Shown piece by piece: positions 24,322 through 31,958 of a stretch of 33,394 nucleotides of DNA. Numbering within the stretch: position 1 is the stretch's first letter; each line of letters opens with the position of its first letter. The notes beneath the pieces are model-generated. The model was not told where the DNA came from and made no database searches. It saw only the letters and a program-made list of their open reading frames with translations. A program made the translations under genes and the position numbers. Source of the DNA: Halobacillus faecis (GTDB lineage Bacteria > Bacillota > Bacilli > Bacillales > Halobacillaceae); NCBI RefSeq assembly GCF_007991335.1, contig NZ_BJYD01000030.1, forward strand, positions 1 to 33,394, given 5' to 3'.

Positions 24322-26184
24322 TCACTGCGCTTCCATCCAATTTTCATAAAGAGATTCTAAATTTTTCTCCAATCCATCTTTATGATGTTGGAGTTTCATT
24401 AACTCTTCCACATCATCACTGTGCTGCATTTTTTGATCAATGGTCGCGATTTCTTGTTCGAGGCGAGCAATTTCCCGCTCCCAATCAATAGTCGGTTCTT
24501 CTTTTACCGGAGTTTCTGCTTTGGCTGTTTTTTCACGTTTTACCGCCTGCTCTTCTGCCCGCGTTTCTAAAAGGGCGTGCCAGTGTTTTTTCGTTTCTTC
24601 ATACGTCCCGATATACCGGTGAAGTTTTCCATCCACAAGAAAAGCCGTGTTTGTGAAACACTGGTCCAGGAAATGCCGGTCATGGGACACCCCGATCATC
24701 GTTCCTTTAAATTGATGGAGGGCTTCTTCAAGAACTTCCTGTGACTCCACATCGAGATGATTGGTCGGTTCATCCAGGATCAGGACCTGAATATCCTGAT
24801 GCATGAAGATGGCCAGCTTCAAACGCATCTGTTCCCCTCCGCTCAAGTGGCGGATTTTCCGGAAGACGTCGTATCCATAAAACATGAAGCCCGCAAGCCT
24901 GTGCCGCGCTTCTCCTTCGGTCACCCGAATGTGATCCCGAAAATGGTCGATCATCCGCTGGTCGCGGTCCGCTTCCTGCAGAGGGTTTTGTGGAAGATAC
25001 CCCACTTTAATGGAAGGCGCCCTTTTTATTGTTCCCGCGCTCGGTATTTCTTTCTCCAATAACATTCTTAAGAGTGTGGATTTCCCACTTCCGTTAGCTC
25101 CGACAATCGCGATCCGGTCCTGGTAACGGACGTGAAGGTCGACACCGTCCAATATCGTTTCACTGCCGTACTTTTTCTCAAGCGATTCAATCGTGTACAC
25201 ATCTTTCCCCGTCCGTCCATCTGATTCAAGCGATAGATTCATTTTTTTCGGGTCGATCATTGGCTTATCGATTTTTTCCATCCGTTCTAACGCTTTCTCC
25301 ATGCTTTTCGCTTTTTTGAAGAGCTTAGGGTTCGGCGGAGTGGCTTCATTCGCCCATTGCCTCAACCTCCTTATGGCCTCTTTCATCTTTTTGATTTTCT
25401 TCTGCTGTTCTTCATACTGATGAAATTCAGCAAGCAGTTTTTCCTCTTTTTGTTTTTCAAAAGCGGTGTAGTTGCCTTTGTACATCTCAATTTCTCCGGA
25501 TTCCAAATCCATAATGTCTGTAACGACGTGATCAAGGAATGCGCGGTCATGGGAGATGACACAAATGGTCCCGGCGTAGGATTGCAAGTAAGCTTCCAGC
25601 CATTCGATGGACTGTAGATCCAAATGGTTCGTCGGTTCATCAAGCAAGAGAACATCAGGGTTTTCCAGCAACAACTTGGCAAGACCAAGTTTTGTTTTTT
25701 CCCCACCGCTCAAACTGGAAAATGGCTGGTCCAGCAACTGATGGATCTTCAACCCGTTTGCCACCTGCTTAATAGAGGCATCCATTTCGTATCCACCACG
25801 CTGAGTGAAACGCTCTTGTATCTCTCCATAGGCGGCGATGGCTTTTTCCATCTTTTGAGGATCTATCATATCCTCTTCCAGTTCTTTCATCTGCTCTGCC
25901 AAAGAGACGAGTTCGGTAAAGGCAAGCTGCAAGTACGCTCTTCCCGTCCCCGTCCAATCCTCTGGAATCTGCTTCAAATAACCAATTGTGGCTCCCTTTT
26001 GAATAAAAAGATCGCCACCATCCAGCGATTCCTCTTTTGTGATGATTCGGAAAAGAGTCGATTTTCCGCTGCCATTACGACCGACAAGCCCGACACGCTG
26101 ACCAGATTTAATTTCCATATCCAAAGCTTCAAATAATACTTCGCCACCGACAATTTTATATAGATTCTTTAATGTAATGATCAT
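24322..26184 (-). CDS. ABC-F family ribosome-associated ATPase
   Basis: This 620-aa protein has two ABC ATPase domains and no membrane segments. Domain 1 has GRNGSGKST (about 36-44), LSGGEKTKL and LLLDEPTNHLD. A charged helical linker (about 240-320) carries the interdomain P-site region. Domain 2 has GANGSGKST, LSGGEQMRLKLA and LILDEPTNHLD. A lysine/glutamate-rich coiled-coil tail (about 530-620) follows. ABC-F proteins act in the ribosomal E site, in translation or antibiotic protection. Which subgroup this belongs to is not certain. AGGAGG lies 10 bases before the ATG. A leader ORF and terminator immediately upstream suggest attenuation. Confidence 0.92.
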   Translation of the reverse strand: MIITLKNLYKIVGGEVLFEALDMEIKSGQRVGLVGRNGSGKSTLFRIITKEESLDGGDLFIQKGATIGYLKQIPEDWTGTGRAYLQLAFTELVSLAEQMKELEEDMIDPQKMEKAIAAYGEIQERFTQRGGYEMDASIKQVANGLKIHQLLDQPFSSLSGGEKTKLGLAKLLLENPDVLLLDEPTNHLDLQSIEWLEAYLQSYAGTICVISHDRAFLDHVVTDIMDLESGEIEMYKGNYTAFEKQKEEKLLAEFHQYEEQQKKIKKMKEAIRRLRQWANEATPPNPKLFKKAKSMEKALERMEKIDKPMIDPKKMNLSLESDGRTGKDVYTIESLEKKYGSETILDGVDLHVRYQDRIAIVGANGSGKSTLLRMLLEKEIPSAGTIKRAPSIKVGYLPQNPLQEADRDQRMIDHFRDHIRVTEGEARHRLAGFMFYGYDVFRKIRHLSGGEQMRLKLAIFMHQDIQVLILDEPTNHLDVESQEVLEEALHQFKGTMIGVSHDRHFLDQCFTNTAFLVDGKLHRYIGTYEETKKHWHALLETRAEEQAVKREKTAKAETPVKEEPTIDWEREIARLEQEIATIDQKMQHSDDVEELMKLQHHKDGLEKNLESLYENWMEAQ

Positions 26185-26213
26185 TGAAAATTCCTCCTAA
26201 AGACTTTTTGAAG

Positions 26214-26252
26214 ACACAAAAAAAGCCAGAGGTCCCGTTACCTCTGACTTTT
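26214..26252 (-). terminator. leader terminator (attenuator) of the ABC-F gene
   Basis: On the minus strand GTCAGAGGT and ACCTCTGGC form a 9-bp stem with loop AACGGG and seven T after it. One pair is U-G in minus-strand RNA but C-A on the plus strand, so it is built for the minus strand. It lies 31 bases before the ABC-F start and after the leader ORF. Confidence 0.85.
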
Positions 26253-26291
26253 ATCTGTGAATAATCAGGTATGAGACGCTACATTGTTTCA

Positions 26292-26405
26292 CTATTCAGA
26301 TGCCATTTTGGACATACGTGTCCCGTTGACAGCTGAATTGTGAATAATCGCACGGCGTACATAGTTGATTTGATAGTCAAGCACGTGCATCTGCAGCATC
26401 TTCAT
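26292..26405 (-). CDS. 37-aa leader peptide upstream of the ABC-F gene
   Basis: This small ORF encodes 37 residues beginning MKMLQMHVLDYQINYVRRA and ending MSKMASE. It has a strong ribosome binding site (AAGGAGGG, 1-5 bases before the first ATG and better spaced for the second Met codon). A promoter with TAGCCA-N17-TATAAT lies 29 bases upstream. It ends 43 bases before a terminator that precedes the ABC-F gene. I do not recognise a function for the peptide. The layout is that of ribosome-mediated attenuation leaders of antibiotic-resistance genes (ABC-F, Erm). It could also be a small protein in its own right. Confidence 0.7.
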   Translation of the reverse strand: MKMLQMHVLDYQINYVRRAIIHNSAVNGTRMSKMASE

Positions 26406-26433
26406 ACCCTCCTTTGTCCTTAGAATTATTCCT

Positions 26434-26462
26434 ATTATAACGGATCGTCAGAAAATTGGCTA
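26434..26462 (-). promoter_or_regulatory. SigA promoter of the leader ORF / ABC-F unit
   Basis: The minus strand reads TAGCCA (4/6), 17 bases, then a perfect TATAAT. The -35 overlaps the marR stop codon. The predicted start is about 22 bases before the leader ATG. Confidence 0.6.
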
Positions 26463-26924
26463 CTCTTTTTTGGAATCAGCAGCCTTCCCAAGTTTCTTCA
26501 ATAGATCGATCGCATCCTGCTTCTCGTCATCCGTCAGCCCATCCATAATTGATTCAATCTCTTTCCAATGGTCAGGGAAGATGCCGTTCAACAGGTCCCG
26601 TCCTTTTTCCGTAATGGACGCAAATGTGATACGTCGGTCGTTTGGACAAGGCACACGTTTCAAGTATTCCTTTTTCTCAAGCTTATCCACCACATAAGTG
26701 ATACTTCCGCTTGCAAGCAGAATTTTCTCGCCGATCTTCTGCAGTGGCTGATCTCCCTGGTGATAGAGAAGCTCAAGCACTCCAAATTCTGTCGGGTTCA
26801 ATTCATATCGTTGGATATCATCCTTCACTAAATCTGCGATGGTGCGCTGAGCTTTGGTCAATACGACAAAAAGCTTCAGCGAAGGATCTTGTTTTTTCTT
26901 GCGGTATAGTTCTTGTTCGTTCAT
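26460..26924 (-). CDS. MarR family transcriptional regulator, MhqR-like
   Basis: This 154-aa winged-helix MarR protein has LNPTEFGVLELLYHQGDQPLQKIGEKILLASGSITYVVDKLEKK as its DNA-binding core (about residues 44-88) and CPNDRRITFASITEKG as the wing. The DRR motif is typical. The core resembles B. subtilis MhqR (YkvE), a repressor answering quinones and electrophiles, but that is from memory. It has one cysteine near the wing (VPCPNDRR), a possible redox sensor. GTG 26927 is directly before ATG 26924; the ATG is preferred. The ABC-F leader promoter starts inside its end. It has its own strong promoter. Confidence 0.88.
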   Translation of the reverse strand: MNEQELYRKKKQDPSLKLFVVLTKAQRTIADLVKDDIQRYELNPTEFGVLELLYHQGDQPLQKIGEKILLASGSITYVVDKLEKKEYLKRVPCPNDRRITFASITEKGRDLLNGIFPDHWKEIESIMDGLTDDEKQDAIDLLKKLGKAADSKKE

Positions 26925-26957
26925 CACGTTCGCCCATCCTTTACAAAAGATAAAGAT

Positions 26958-26987
26958 AGTATAAGTTTAACAAATTCTAACTGTCAA
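26958..26987 (-). promoter_or_regulatory. SigA promoter of the marR gene
   Basis: The minus strand reads TTGACA, 18 bases, then TATACT. The spacer contains the weakly palindromic TTAGAATTTGTTAA, a possible operator. Confidence 0.7.
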
Positions 26988-27018
26988 ACCATCCCTTTTC
27001 CGCAAATTCTCGGTTTCC

Positions 27019-27942
27019 TTAAGGGTTATCCATATTATGCAGCGCGTTCGGTCCTCCAGTTAAGAAGGTGAAATGTTCCGGGAGGACTTCCAATTTTTCC
27101 GGTGTCTTCCCTTTGATTTCCCCATCCATGTCCACATCCTGCTTAAATTCAACATCGATGTTCACCTTCTCTCCCTGGTAGTGGGACAGCTCCTGGAATT
27201 CACTCTGATCTGTCTGCGGTCGTCCCATCGTCATGAGTTCCCTGAATAACGTGAGGTTGGAATTTTTCACAACCAGAATGTCAAACTTCCCATCCTGCAA
27301 GTCAATCGTTGGGACAGGAAGGCGTCTTGTCCCTATGAATTGGCCATTCATGACAAGAATCATTACCGCCTCTCCATCGACCTCTTCATCATCTACGGTC
27401 AGTTTGAACCGAAATGGGGTTGCCTGATTCATCGTTTTCAGTGCACTCATGAAATAGCTGAGTACACCGAACCGATTTTTTTGATTTTCGTCAATGTTAA
27501 AAGAAGTTTGAGTCACCAGACCGATGCCCCAGAAGTTAATGAAATAATCGTCCTCGGTCCTCCCTGCATCCACAAAAACCTCTTCCCCTTCAATGATGGA
27601 TGCAGCCGCTTGCCTAAGCCGCTGAGGTGTGTCCAAAACTCGGCTGAAATCATTGCACGTTCCACCTGGCAGCACACCGAGCACCGGACGTTTTTCCATC
27701 GGAGCAAGGCAATTGATGACTTCATGTAAGGTTCCATCTCCTCCGAAGATGAAAAAGACTTCCACCTCGGGGCCGTAATGCTGGCAGTTTTCATATAAAT
27801 CTTCCAATGATAACGTTTGGATGACCTTTAATTCCTTCACTTCTTTACTTAACACCGGCAATACTTGTGAAAGAGCCGTTTCTAACTCTGCTTCGTCCTT
27901 TTTTCCATTATATATAAAGATTCCACTGTGATAACGAGGCAT
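27019..27942 (-). CDS. YegS/DagK-type lipid kinase
   Basis: This 307-aa lipid kinase has the diacylglycerol-kinase catalytic motifs: FGGDGTLHEVINCL (about 65-78), LPGGTCNDFSRVL (about 91-103) and INFWGIGLVT. The C-terminal beta-sandwich ends with DMDGEIKGKTPEKLEVLPEHF. Family members phosphorylate diacylglycerol (DgkB) or related lipids and return them to phospholipid or lipoteichoic acid turnover. The first residues, HSGIFIYNGKKDE, are family-typical. AGGAAGGG precedes the ATG. It is 31 bases downstream of a membrane protein gene, so the pair is likely one operon. Confidence 0.9.
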   Translation of the reverse strand: MPRYHSGIFIYNGKKDEAELETALSQVLPVLSKEVKELKVIQTLSLEDLYENCQHYGPEVEVFFIFGGDGTLHEVINCLAPMEKRPVLGVLPGGTCNDFSRVLDTPQRLRQAAASIIEGEEVFVDAGRTEDDYFINFWGIGLVTQTSFNIDENQKNRFGVLSYFMSALKTMNQATPFRFKLTVDDEEVDGEAVMILVMNGQFIGTRRLPVPTIDLQDGKFDILVVKNSNLTLFRELMTMGRPQTDQSEFQELSHYQGEKVNIDVEFKQDVDMDGEIKGKTPEKLEVLPEHFTFLTGGPNALHNMDNP

Positions 27943-27973
27943 AGAATCCCTTCCTTCCTCTTATCATAATTGA

Positions 27974-29053
27974 CTAAATGTCTTTCTTTGAAACCAGTCG
28001 TTCTTCATTTAATGTTTGTAAAAATCTTTCCGGTTCATCGACAGTCAGGAATATTTTCATTACTTTACGTTTGAATCCAAATAGACGATACCCATCAACC
28101 GCTTCGCTCAACCGTATTTCAAATTGCGGAGGTACCTTTTCGAGCCCAGCAAGCGTCATATTGAAGGAGTGACGGTCCTCAGGCAAGACTTCCCCCTCAA
28201 GCCGACGAATCACTGCTACTTTTTCTAACGGAACAGACATATGGAATCGAAGCCCTTTCTGAAAATGAAGATGGTTATGTTGAATGACGACAGGGCTTTT
28301 ACGAATGGCCTGATAGTCAGCGACCAGGAAAACGAGCGCATAAAAGTCAAAAATGGTCGCAATCCACGCAACCGTTTGGCTGTATTGCATGAGCATGACG
28401 TGGACAGCAATGATTTCAATAAGCATCGCATGAACCAGCATCAGGAAAACACCGAAGTACTCACTATTCTTGTGGTAACTGAAGGTGTGATCACCACCCG
28501 GCTTATGGTCCAAACGTGGAAAAAAAGCATAGCGGATGGCAGAAGCATCTGTGGCTATGACTCCGATCAGCCGTTCCAACTTGGGGTATCCCCCATACGT
28601 CTGCTGATTCGCTGTGAAAATTCTTGAAAGCAAATGTGGAGATGTGTGAATGGAAGCTTTGAAGTTATGCTTCCACGTTTTCAGATTCTTGATGAGAATA
28701 ACGAGAAGGAGAAGTTCTAAGAGGATAAAACCAGCCTCTACGAGGATAATGGAAACATTGATGTACTGGAGGTGCTCTTTAGCATAGGCGGGAACAATCC
28801 AGTGGACAAAACCAGCCCCTAAAAGCCAGATGGGAGCAAGCAAGGACAATGTCGGTTTTCTACGGAGTACAAATAAGAATAGAACGACAGGAAGAACGAT
28901 CAGGATATCAAGGACAGTCGCCAAAACCAGAAACGGCGGTACTTGGCCCATCACTTCCATTTTCTGAATAAAAAAGTTTGAAAGCAGTAGAGCTGCAATG
29001 AACAGAACTCCTCCGTAGAAAGATTTCGGATGCGTTTTTAATGTTTGAACCAT
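27974..29053 (-). CDS. polytopic membrane protein with PH-like C-terminal region, function unknown
   Basis: I do not recognise this 359-aa protein. It has about six hydrophobic segments (near residues 15-31, 38-64, 70-88, 97-122, 200-225 and 228-246). A cytosolic loop of about 75 residues lies between segments 4 and 5, and a soluble C-terminal part of about 105 residues follows. In that part, an SPVVIQHNHLHFQKGLRFHMSVPLEKV stretch and a final beta-rich region resemble bacterial PH-like domains. ATG 29062 touches the ribosome binding site; ATG 29053 has 9 bases of spacing. It precedes the lipid kinase gene and is divergent from the MarR-MATE operon. Confidence 0.75.
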   Translation of the reverse strand: MVQTLKTHPKSFYGGVLFIAALLLSNFFIQKMEVMGQVPPFLVLATVLDILIVLPVVLFLFVLRRKPTLSLLAPIWLLGAGFVHWIVPAYAKEHLQYINVSIILVEAGFILLELLLLVILIKNLKTWKHNFKASIHTSPHLLSRIFTANQQTYGGYPKLERLIGVIATDASAIRYAFFPRLDHKPGGDHTFSYHKNSEYFGVFLMLVHAMLIEIIAVHVMLMQYSQTVAWIATIFDFYALVFLVADYQAIRKSPVVIQHNHLHFQKGLRFHMSVPLEKVAVIRRLEGEVLPEDRHSFNMTLAGLEKVPPQFEIRLSEAVDGYRLFGFKRKVMKIFLTVDEPERFLQTLNEERLVSKKDI

Positions 29054-29168
29054 CACGATCATCCCTTCTTTTCCTTTATTTTACTATAAAGCAGCAGATG
29101 GGATTGAGCTTTGCTGGCAAAAAGTTCAAGGAACCGTCGAAAGTTCATAAGTCTGACATACCTACCTT

Positions 29169-29214
29169 GAAGTGAAACACTTTCGTTTACTTCTAAGCGA
29201 AGTCGTATTATACT
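29169..29214 (+). promoter_or_regulatory. promoter and possible operator of the MarR-MATE operon
   Basis: TTTACT, 17 bases, then TATACT (4/6 and 5/6) ends 27 bases before the MarR start. An inverted repeat, GAAGTGAAAC (29169-29178) and GTTTACTTC (29185-29193) with a one-base bulge, overlaps the -35. It is a plausible binding site for the MarR protein encoded next. Confidence 0.6.
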
Positions 29215-29241
29215 ATTATTTGTTTAGGGGGCTAAGTAAAT

Positions 29242-29694
29242 ATGGAACGAAGTATAGATCAAAATTTAGGCTATCACATCAATATGGTCGCACATTTTTT
29301 ACAGAATATATATAACCAGCGATTAGGAGAGTACGGATTGACCCACTCCCAGGCAAAAGTTATTTACTTCCTGGCCAAAGCGGGCGAGCAATCCCAAACG
29401 GAGCTGCAGAAACAGCTCCATATCAAAGCTTCATCGATGAACGGCTTGATTGAAACACTCCTGAAGCATGAACGCATCAGGAAAAGGTCCTGCCAAAAAG
29501 ACAAGCGGACTAAGCTCGTAACCCTTACAGATAAAGGCCTGGAGTTGCATGCAACTATACTGGAAATCATTGCTGATATTGAAGCAGAAGCGAACCAGGG
29601 GCTGTCAAAAGAAGAACAGCAAGTCATGATTTCCTGGTTAAAGAAGATGCAGGCCAACTTGAAACCTAAAACATCAAGGAGCGAAGACAAATGA
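29242..29694 (+). CDS. MarR family regulator of the MATE pump
   Basis: This 150-aa MarR-family repressor has a recognition region LTHSQAKVIYFLAKAGEQSQTELQKQLHIKASSMNGLIETLLKHE (about 33-77), and the wing CQKDKRTKLVTLTDKG. Its stop overlaps the MATE gene start by four bases (ATGA), so it is most likely a ligand-sensing repressor of the pump, as MepR is for MepA in Staphylococcus. A conserved cysteine (RSCQKDKR) sits before the wing. The ribosome binding site TTAGGGGG lies about 11 bases upstream of the ATG. Confidence 0.9.
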   Translation: MERSIDQNLGYHINMVAHFLQNIYNQRLGEYGLTHSQAKVIYFLAKAGEQSQTELQKQLHIKASSMNGLIETLLKHERIRKRSCQKDKRTKLVTLTDKGLELHATILEIIADIEAEANQGLSKEEQQVMISWLKKMQANLKPKTSRSEDK

Positions 29695-31073
29695 AACCAC
29701 AAAGTGAGCGGTTAGGGACCCAACCTATCCCGAAATTATTAACGAATTTATCAGTGCCTGCCATGATCGGCATGTTCGTCATGGCTTTGTACAATGTCGT
29801 TGATACGCTTTTCATCGCACGTGGTGTTGGGATTTTAGGCGTATCCGGTGTCAGCATCGGTTTTCCGGTGATGATGATTATCATGGCCATTGCCGCAGCC
29901 GTCGGTATTGGTGGGGCGTCCGTCATCTCAAGACGTTTAGGGGAAAACAAACAGGAAGAAGCCAACCAGGTTTTCGGAAATATCCTTTTTACGATTGTTG
30001 TCGTGTCGAGCTTCGGGTTCATCGGGGCCTTCACCTTTCTTGAGCCTTTGCTGAAGCTTTTTGGAGCAACCGATAACATTATGCCCTATGCCATCGACTA
30101 TTTGTTCCCGATCATGCTTGGATCGTTCTTTTTCTCTTTCGCTTTTACGACAAACAGCATCATCCGTTCAGAAGGAAACTCCAAGTTTGCAATGATTACG
30201 ATGATCATCCCGGCTGTTCTGAACATGATTCTTGATCCGATATTCATCTTCGGTTTGGATATGGGCGTGCAGGGAGCTTCCGTTGCCACTGTCATTTCCC
30301 AGGCGACCGTAACGATCGTCGTCCTGAATTACTTTTTGAAAGGGAAATCCTCACTTGTGGTCAAAGCTTCCTACTTGAAGCCACAATGGTCCGTCATCCG
30401 TGAAGTGTTAACCATTGGTATGCCGGCTTTCATTCGACAAGTATCCGGTAGTGGGATGATGATCGCCATCAACTTGATGCTCATTAAATTCGGTGGCGAG
30501 TTCGAAGTCGGTGTCTTCGGAATTGTCCAGAAGCTTGCCATGTTCACCATCATGCCGATGATTGGTGTCCTTCAAGGGATGCAACCTATCATTGGCTATA
30601 ATTACGGAGCCAAGAATTACGACCGCTTGAAAGAAACGGTCATGCTTGGTATGAAAGTCGTTACGATCATCTCTGCAGGCATCTTCATTTTGATGATGGC
30701 CTTCCCTGAAGGTTTGATGAACATCTTTACAGGAGACGAAGCAACCATTGATACAGGGGCTTATGCTATCCGCATTATGTTCGCTCTTTCCATTCTAATC
30801 GGTGCCCAGGTTGTCAGTGGCGGTCTTTATCAGGCATTAGGAATGGCAAAGCCAGCGCTAATTTTGTCTATGGCGCGGCAAGTTCTTTTCTTGATCCCGC
30901 TCGTATTGATTTTACCGAACTTCTTCGGAGTGACAGGTGTATGGCTCGCTTTCCCTCTTTCCGATCTGTTTGCGTTTGCTCTATCCATGATCTTCCTTTA
31001 TAAAGATCGCACACTATTCTTTAAAACGAAAAATCAAGACCCTCCATACCAGGCAGCGCCTTCTCAAGGCTAA
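29691..31073 (+). CDS. MATE family multidrug efflux pump, MepA-like
   Basis: This 460-aa protein has about 12 hydrophobic segments in two related halves. MATE hallmarks are PAMIGMFVMALYNVVDTLFIARGVG (about 22-46), GGASVISRRLGENKQEEAN and GVLQGMQPIIGYNYGAKNY in the second half. The family exports cationic drugs and dyes with H+ or Na+; a Na+ link would suit a salt-loving host but is inference. Translation is coupled to the preceding marR by a 4-base overlap. A terminator follows at once. The C-terminal tail is short and hydrophilic. Confidence 0.93.
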   Translation: MKPQSERLGTQPIPKLLTNLSVPAMIGMFVMALYNVVDTLFIARGVGILGVSGVSIGFPVMMIIMAIAAAVGIGGASVISRRLGENKQEEANQVFGNILFTIVVVSSFGFIGAFTFLEPLLKLFGATDNIMPYAIDYLFPIMLGSFFFSFAFTTNSIIRSEGNSKFAMITMIIPAVLNMILDPIFIFGLDMGVQGASVATVISQATVTIVVLNYFLKGKSSLVVKASYLKPQWSVIREVLTIGMPAFIRQVSGSGMMIAINLMLIKFGGEFEVGVFGIVQKLAMFTIMPMIGVLQGMQPIIGYNYGAKNYDRLKETVMLGMKVVTIISAGIFILMMAFPEGLMNIFTGDEATIDTGAYAIRIMFALSILIGAQVVSGGLYQALGMAKPALILSMARQVLFLIPLVLILPNFFGVTGVWLAFPLSDLFAFALSMIFLYKDRTLFFKTKNQDPPYQAAPSQG

Positions 31074-31074
31074 A

Positions 31075-31107
31075 TAAAAAGCACGGTGCAGCAGCACTGT
31101 GCTTTCC
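31075..31107 (+). terminator. terminator of the MarR-MATE operon
   Basis: AAAGCACGGTGC and GCACTGTGCTTT pair around AGCA. The T run after it is short (TTTCCTATTTT). Confidence 0.75.
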
Positions 31108-31263
31108 TATTTTCATCTTCATTAAAAAGCCCACCCCGCTTACTAAGCTTCTTAGAGAACCTAACTTTTTCCAAATTGTTCACAAGGTAATTATAGCAAC
31201 AACTGACAATTTCCGTTAGAATAAGACAGAGAGTTTTATTTTCTATATTAAAGGATGGAACGC

Positions 31264-31935
31264 ATGACATACTCGATTCATTTAATAAAACTATTTACTC
31301 AGCGGGAAGACCATTTATTCAAACTCAACGAAGCAGAACGGCTAAAAAACGTTTGGAATCTATTATTCTTTTTATTAGGCTTAACCATTCTTACATATGT
31401 GTGGACAGCGTGGCTCGGACTCGGTACGGATGCGATTTCTGCCAACATGTCTGATCTGAACAGAGTCGAATATGAAACTAGAAAAGCATGGTTCTTAATT
31501 GGCCGCGCCGGGTTCGCCATCCTTTTATTCTTATTCACAATTTTCATTTCGTCTTTCTTTTTCTGGCTGTTCAACAACGTGTCTTATAAAAAACTCTTCA
31601 TTCTGCAGATGAATGTATTACTGATTATGCTGATTGAGCGGATCACCTGGATTCCGCTAATGGTTTATGCAGGGATTGATTGGTACGTCTCTCCCTTTTC
31701 TTTCGGAGTGATCGCCTCTTATTTCACCAGTATGGATTGGGTGATTTACTTGTGCGGGGCCATCTCCCTCTTCCAGCTTTTTATCATTTGGTACCAGGTA
31801 AAGTGTATCTCCTGGCTTTCCCAGACGAAAATCGGCTGGATCTGGGTCGGTGTTGTTTTTTGGCACATGTTGTTATGGGCAGGTACGGCCGCACTATCTA
31901 AATTCGATTTATATCTCCTTTATTTACTCAGATAA
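31264..31935 (+). CDS. Yip1-domain-like membrane protein, YknW-type
   Basis: This 223-aa protein has about five hydrophobic helices (near 30-50, 78-105, 112-135, 142-185 region and 190-212) after a polar start rich in charged residues. Its shape and its position before an adaptor gene resemble YknW of B. subtilis, a Yip1-family partner of the YknXYZ transporter. Sequence similarity to YknW was not checked. ATG 31255 overlaps the ribosome binding site, while ATG 31264 has AAAGG 9 bases upstream. A weak promoter-like TAGCAA-N17-TAGAAT (31194-31222) lies before it. The adaptor gene follows after 23 bases. Confidence 0.7.
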   Translation: MTYSIHLIKLFTQREDHLFKLNEAERLKNVWNLLFFLLGLTILTYVWTAWLGLGTDAISANMSDLNRVEYETRKAWFLIGRAGFAILLFLFTIFISSFFFWLFNNVSYKKLFILQMNVLLIMLIERITWIPLMVYAGIDWYVSPFSFGVIASYFTSMDWVIYLCGAISLFQLFIIWYQVKCISWLSQTKIGWIWVGVVFWHMLLWAGTAALSKFDLYLLYLLR

Positions 31936-31958
31936 GAAAGCAGCAGGTGTAAAGAGCT

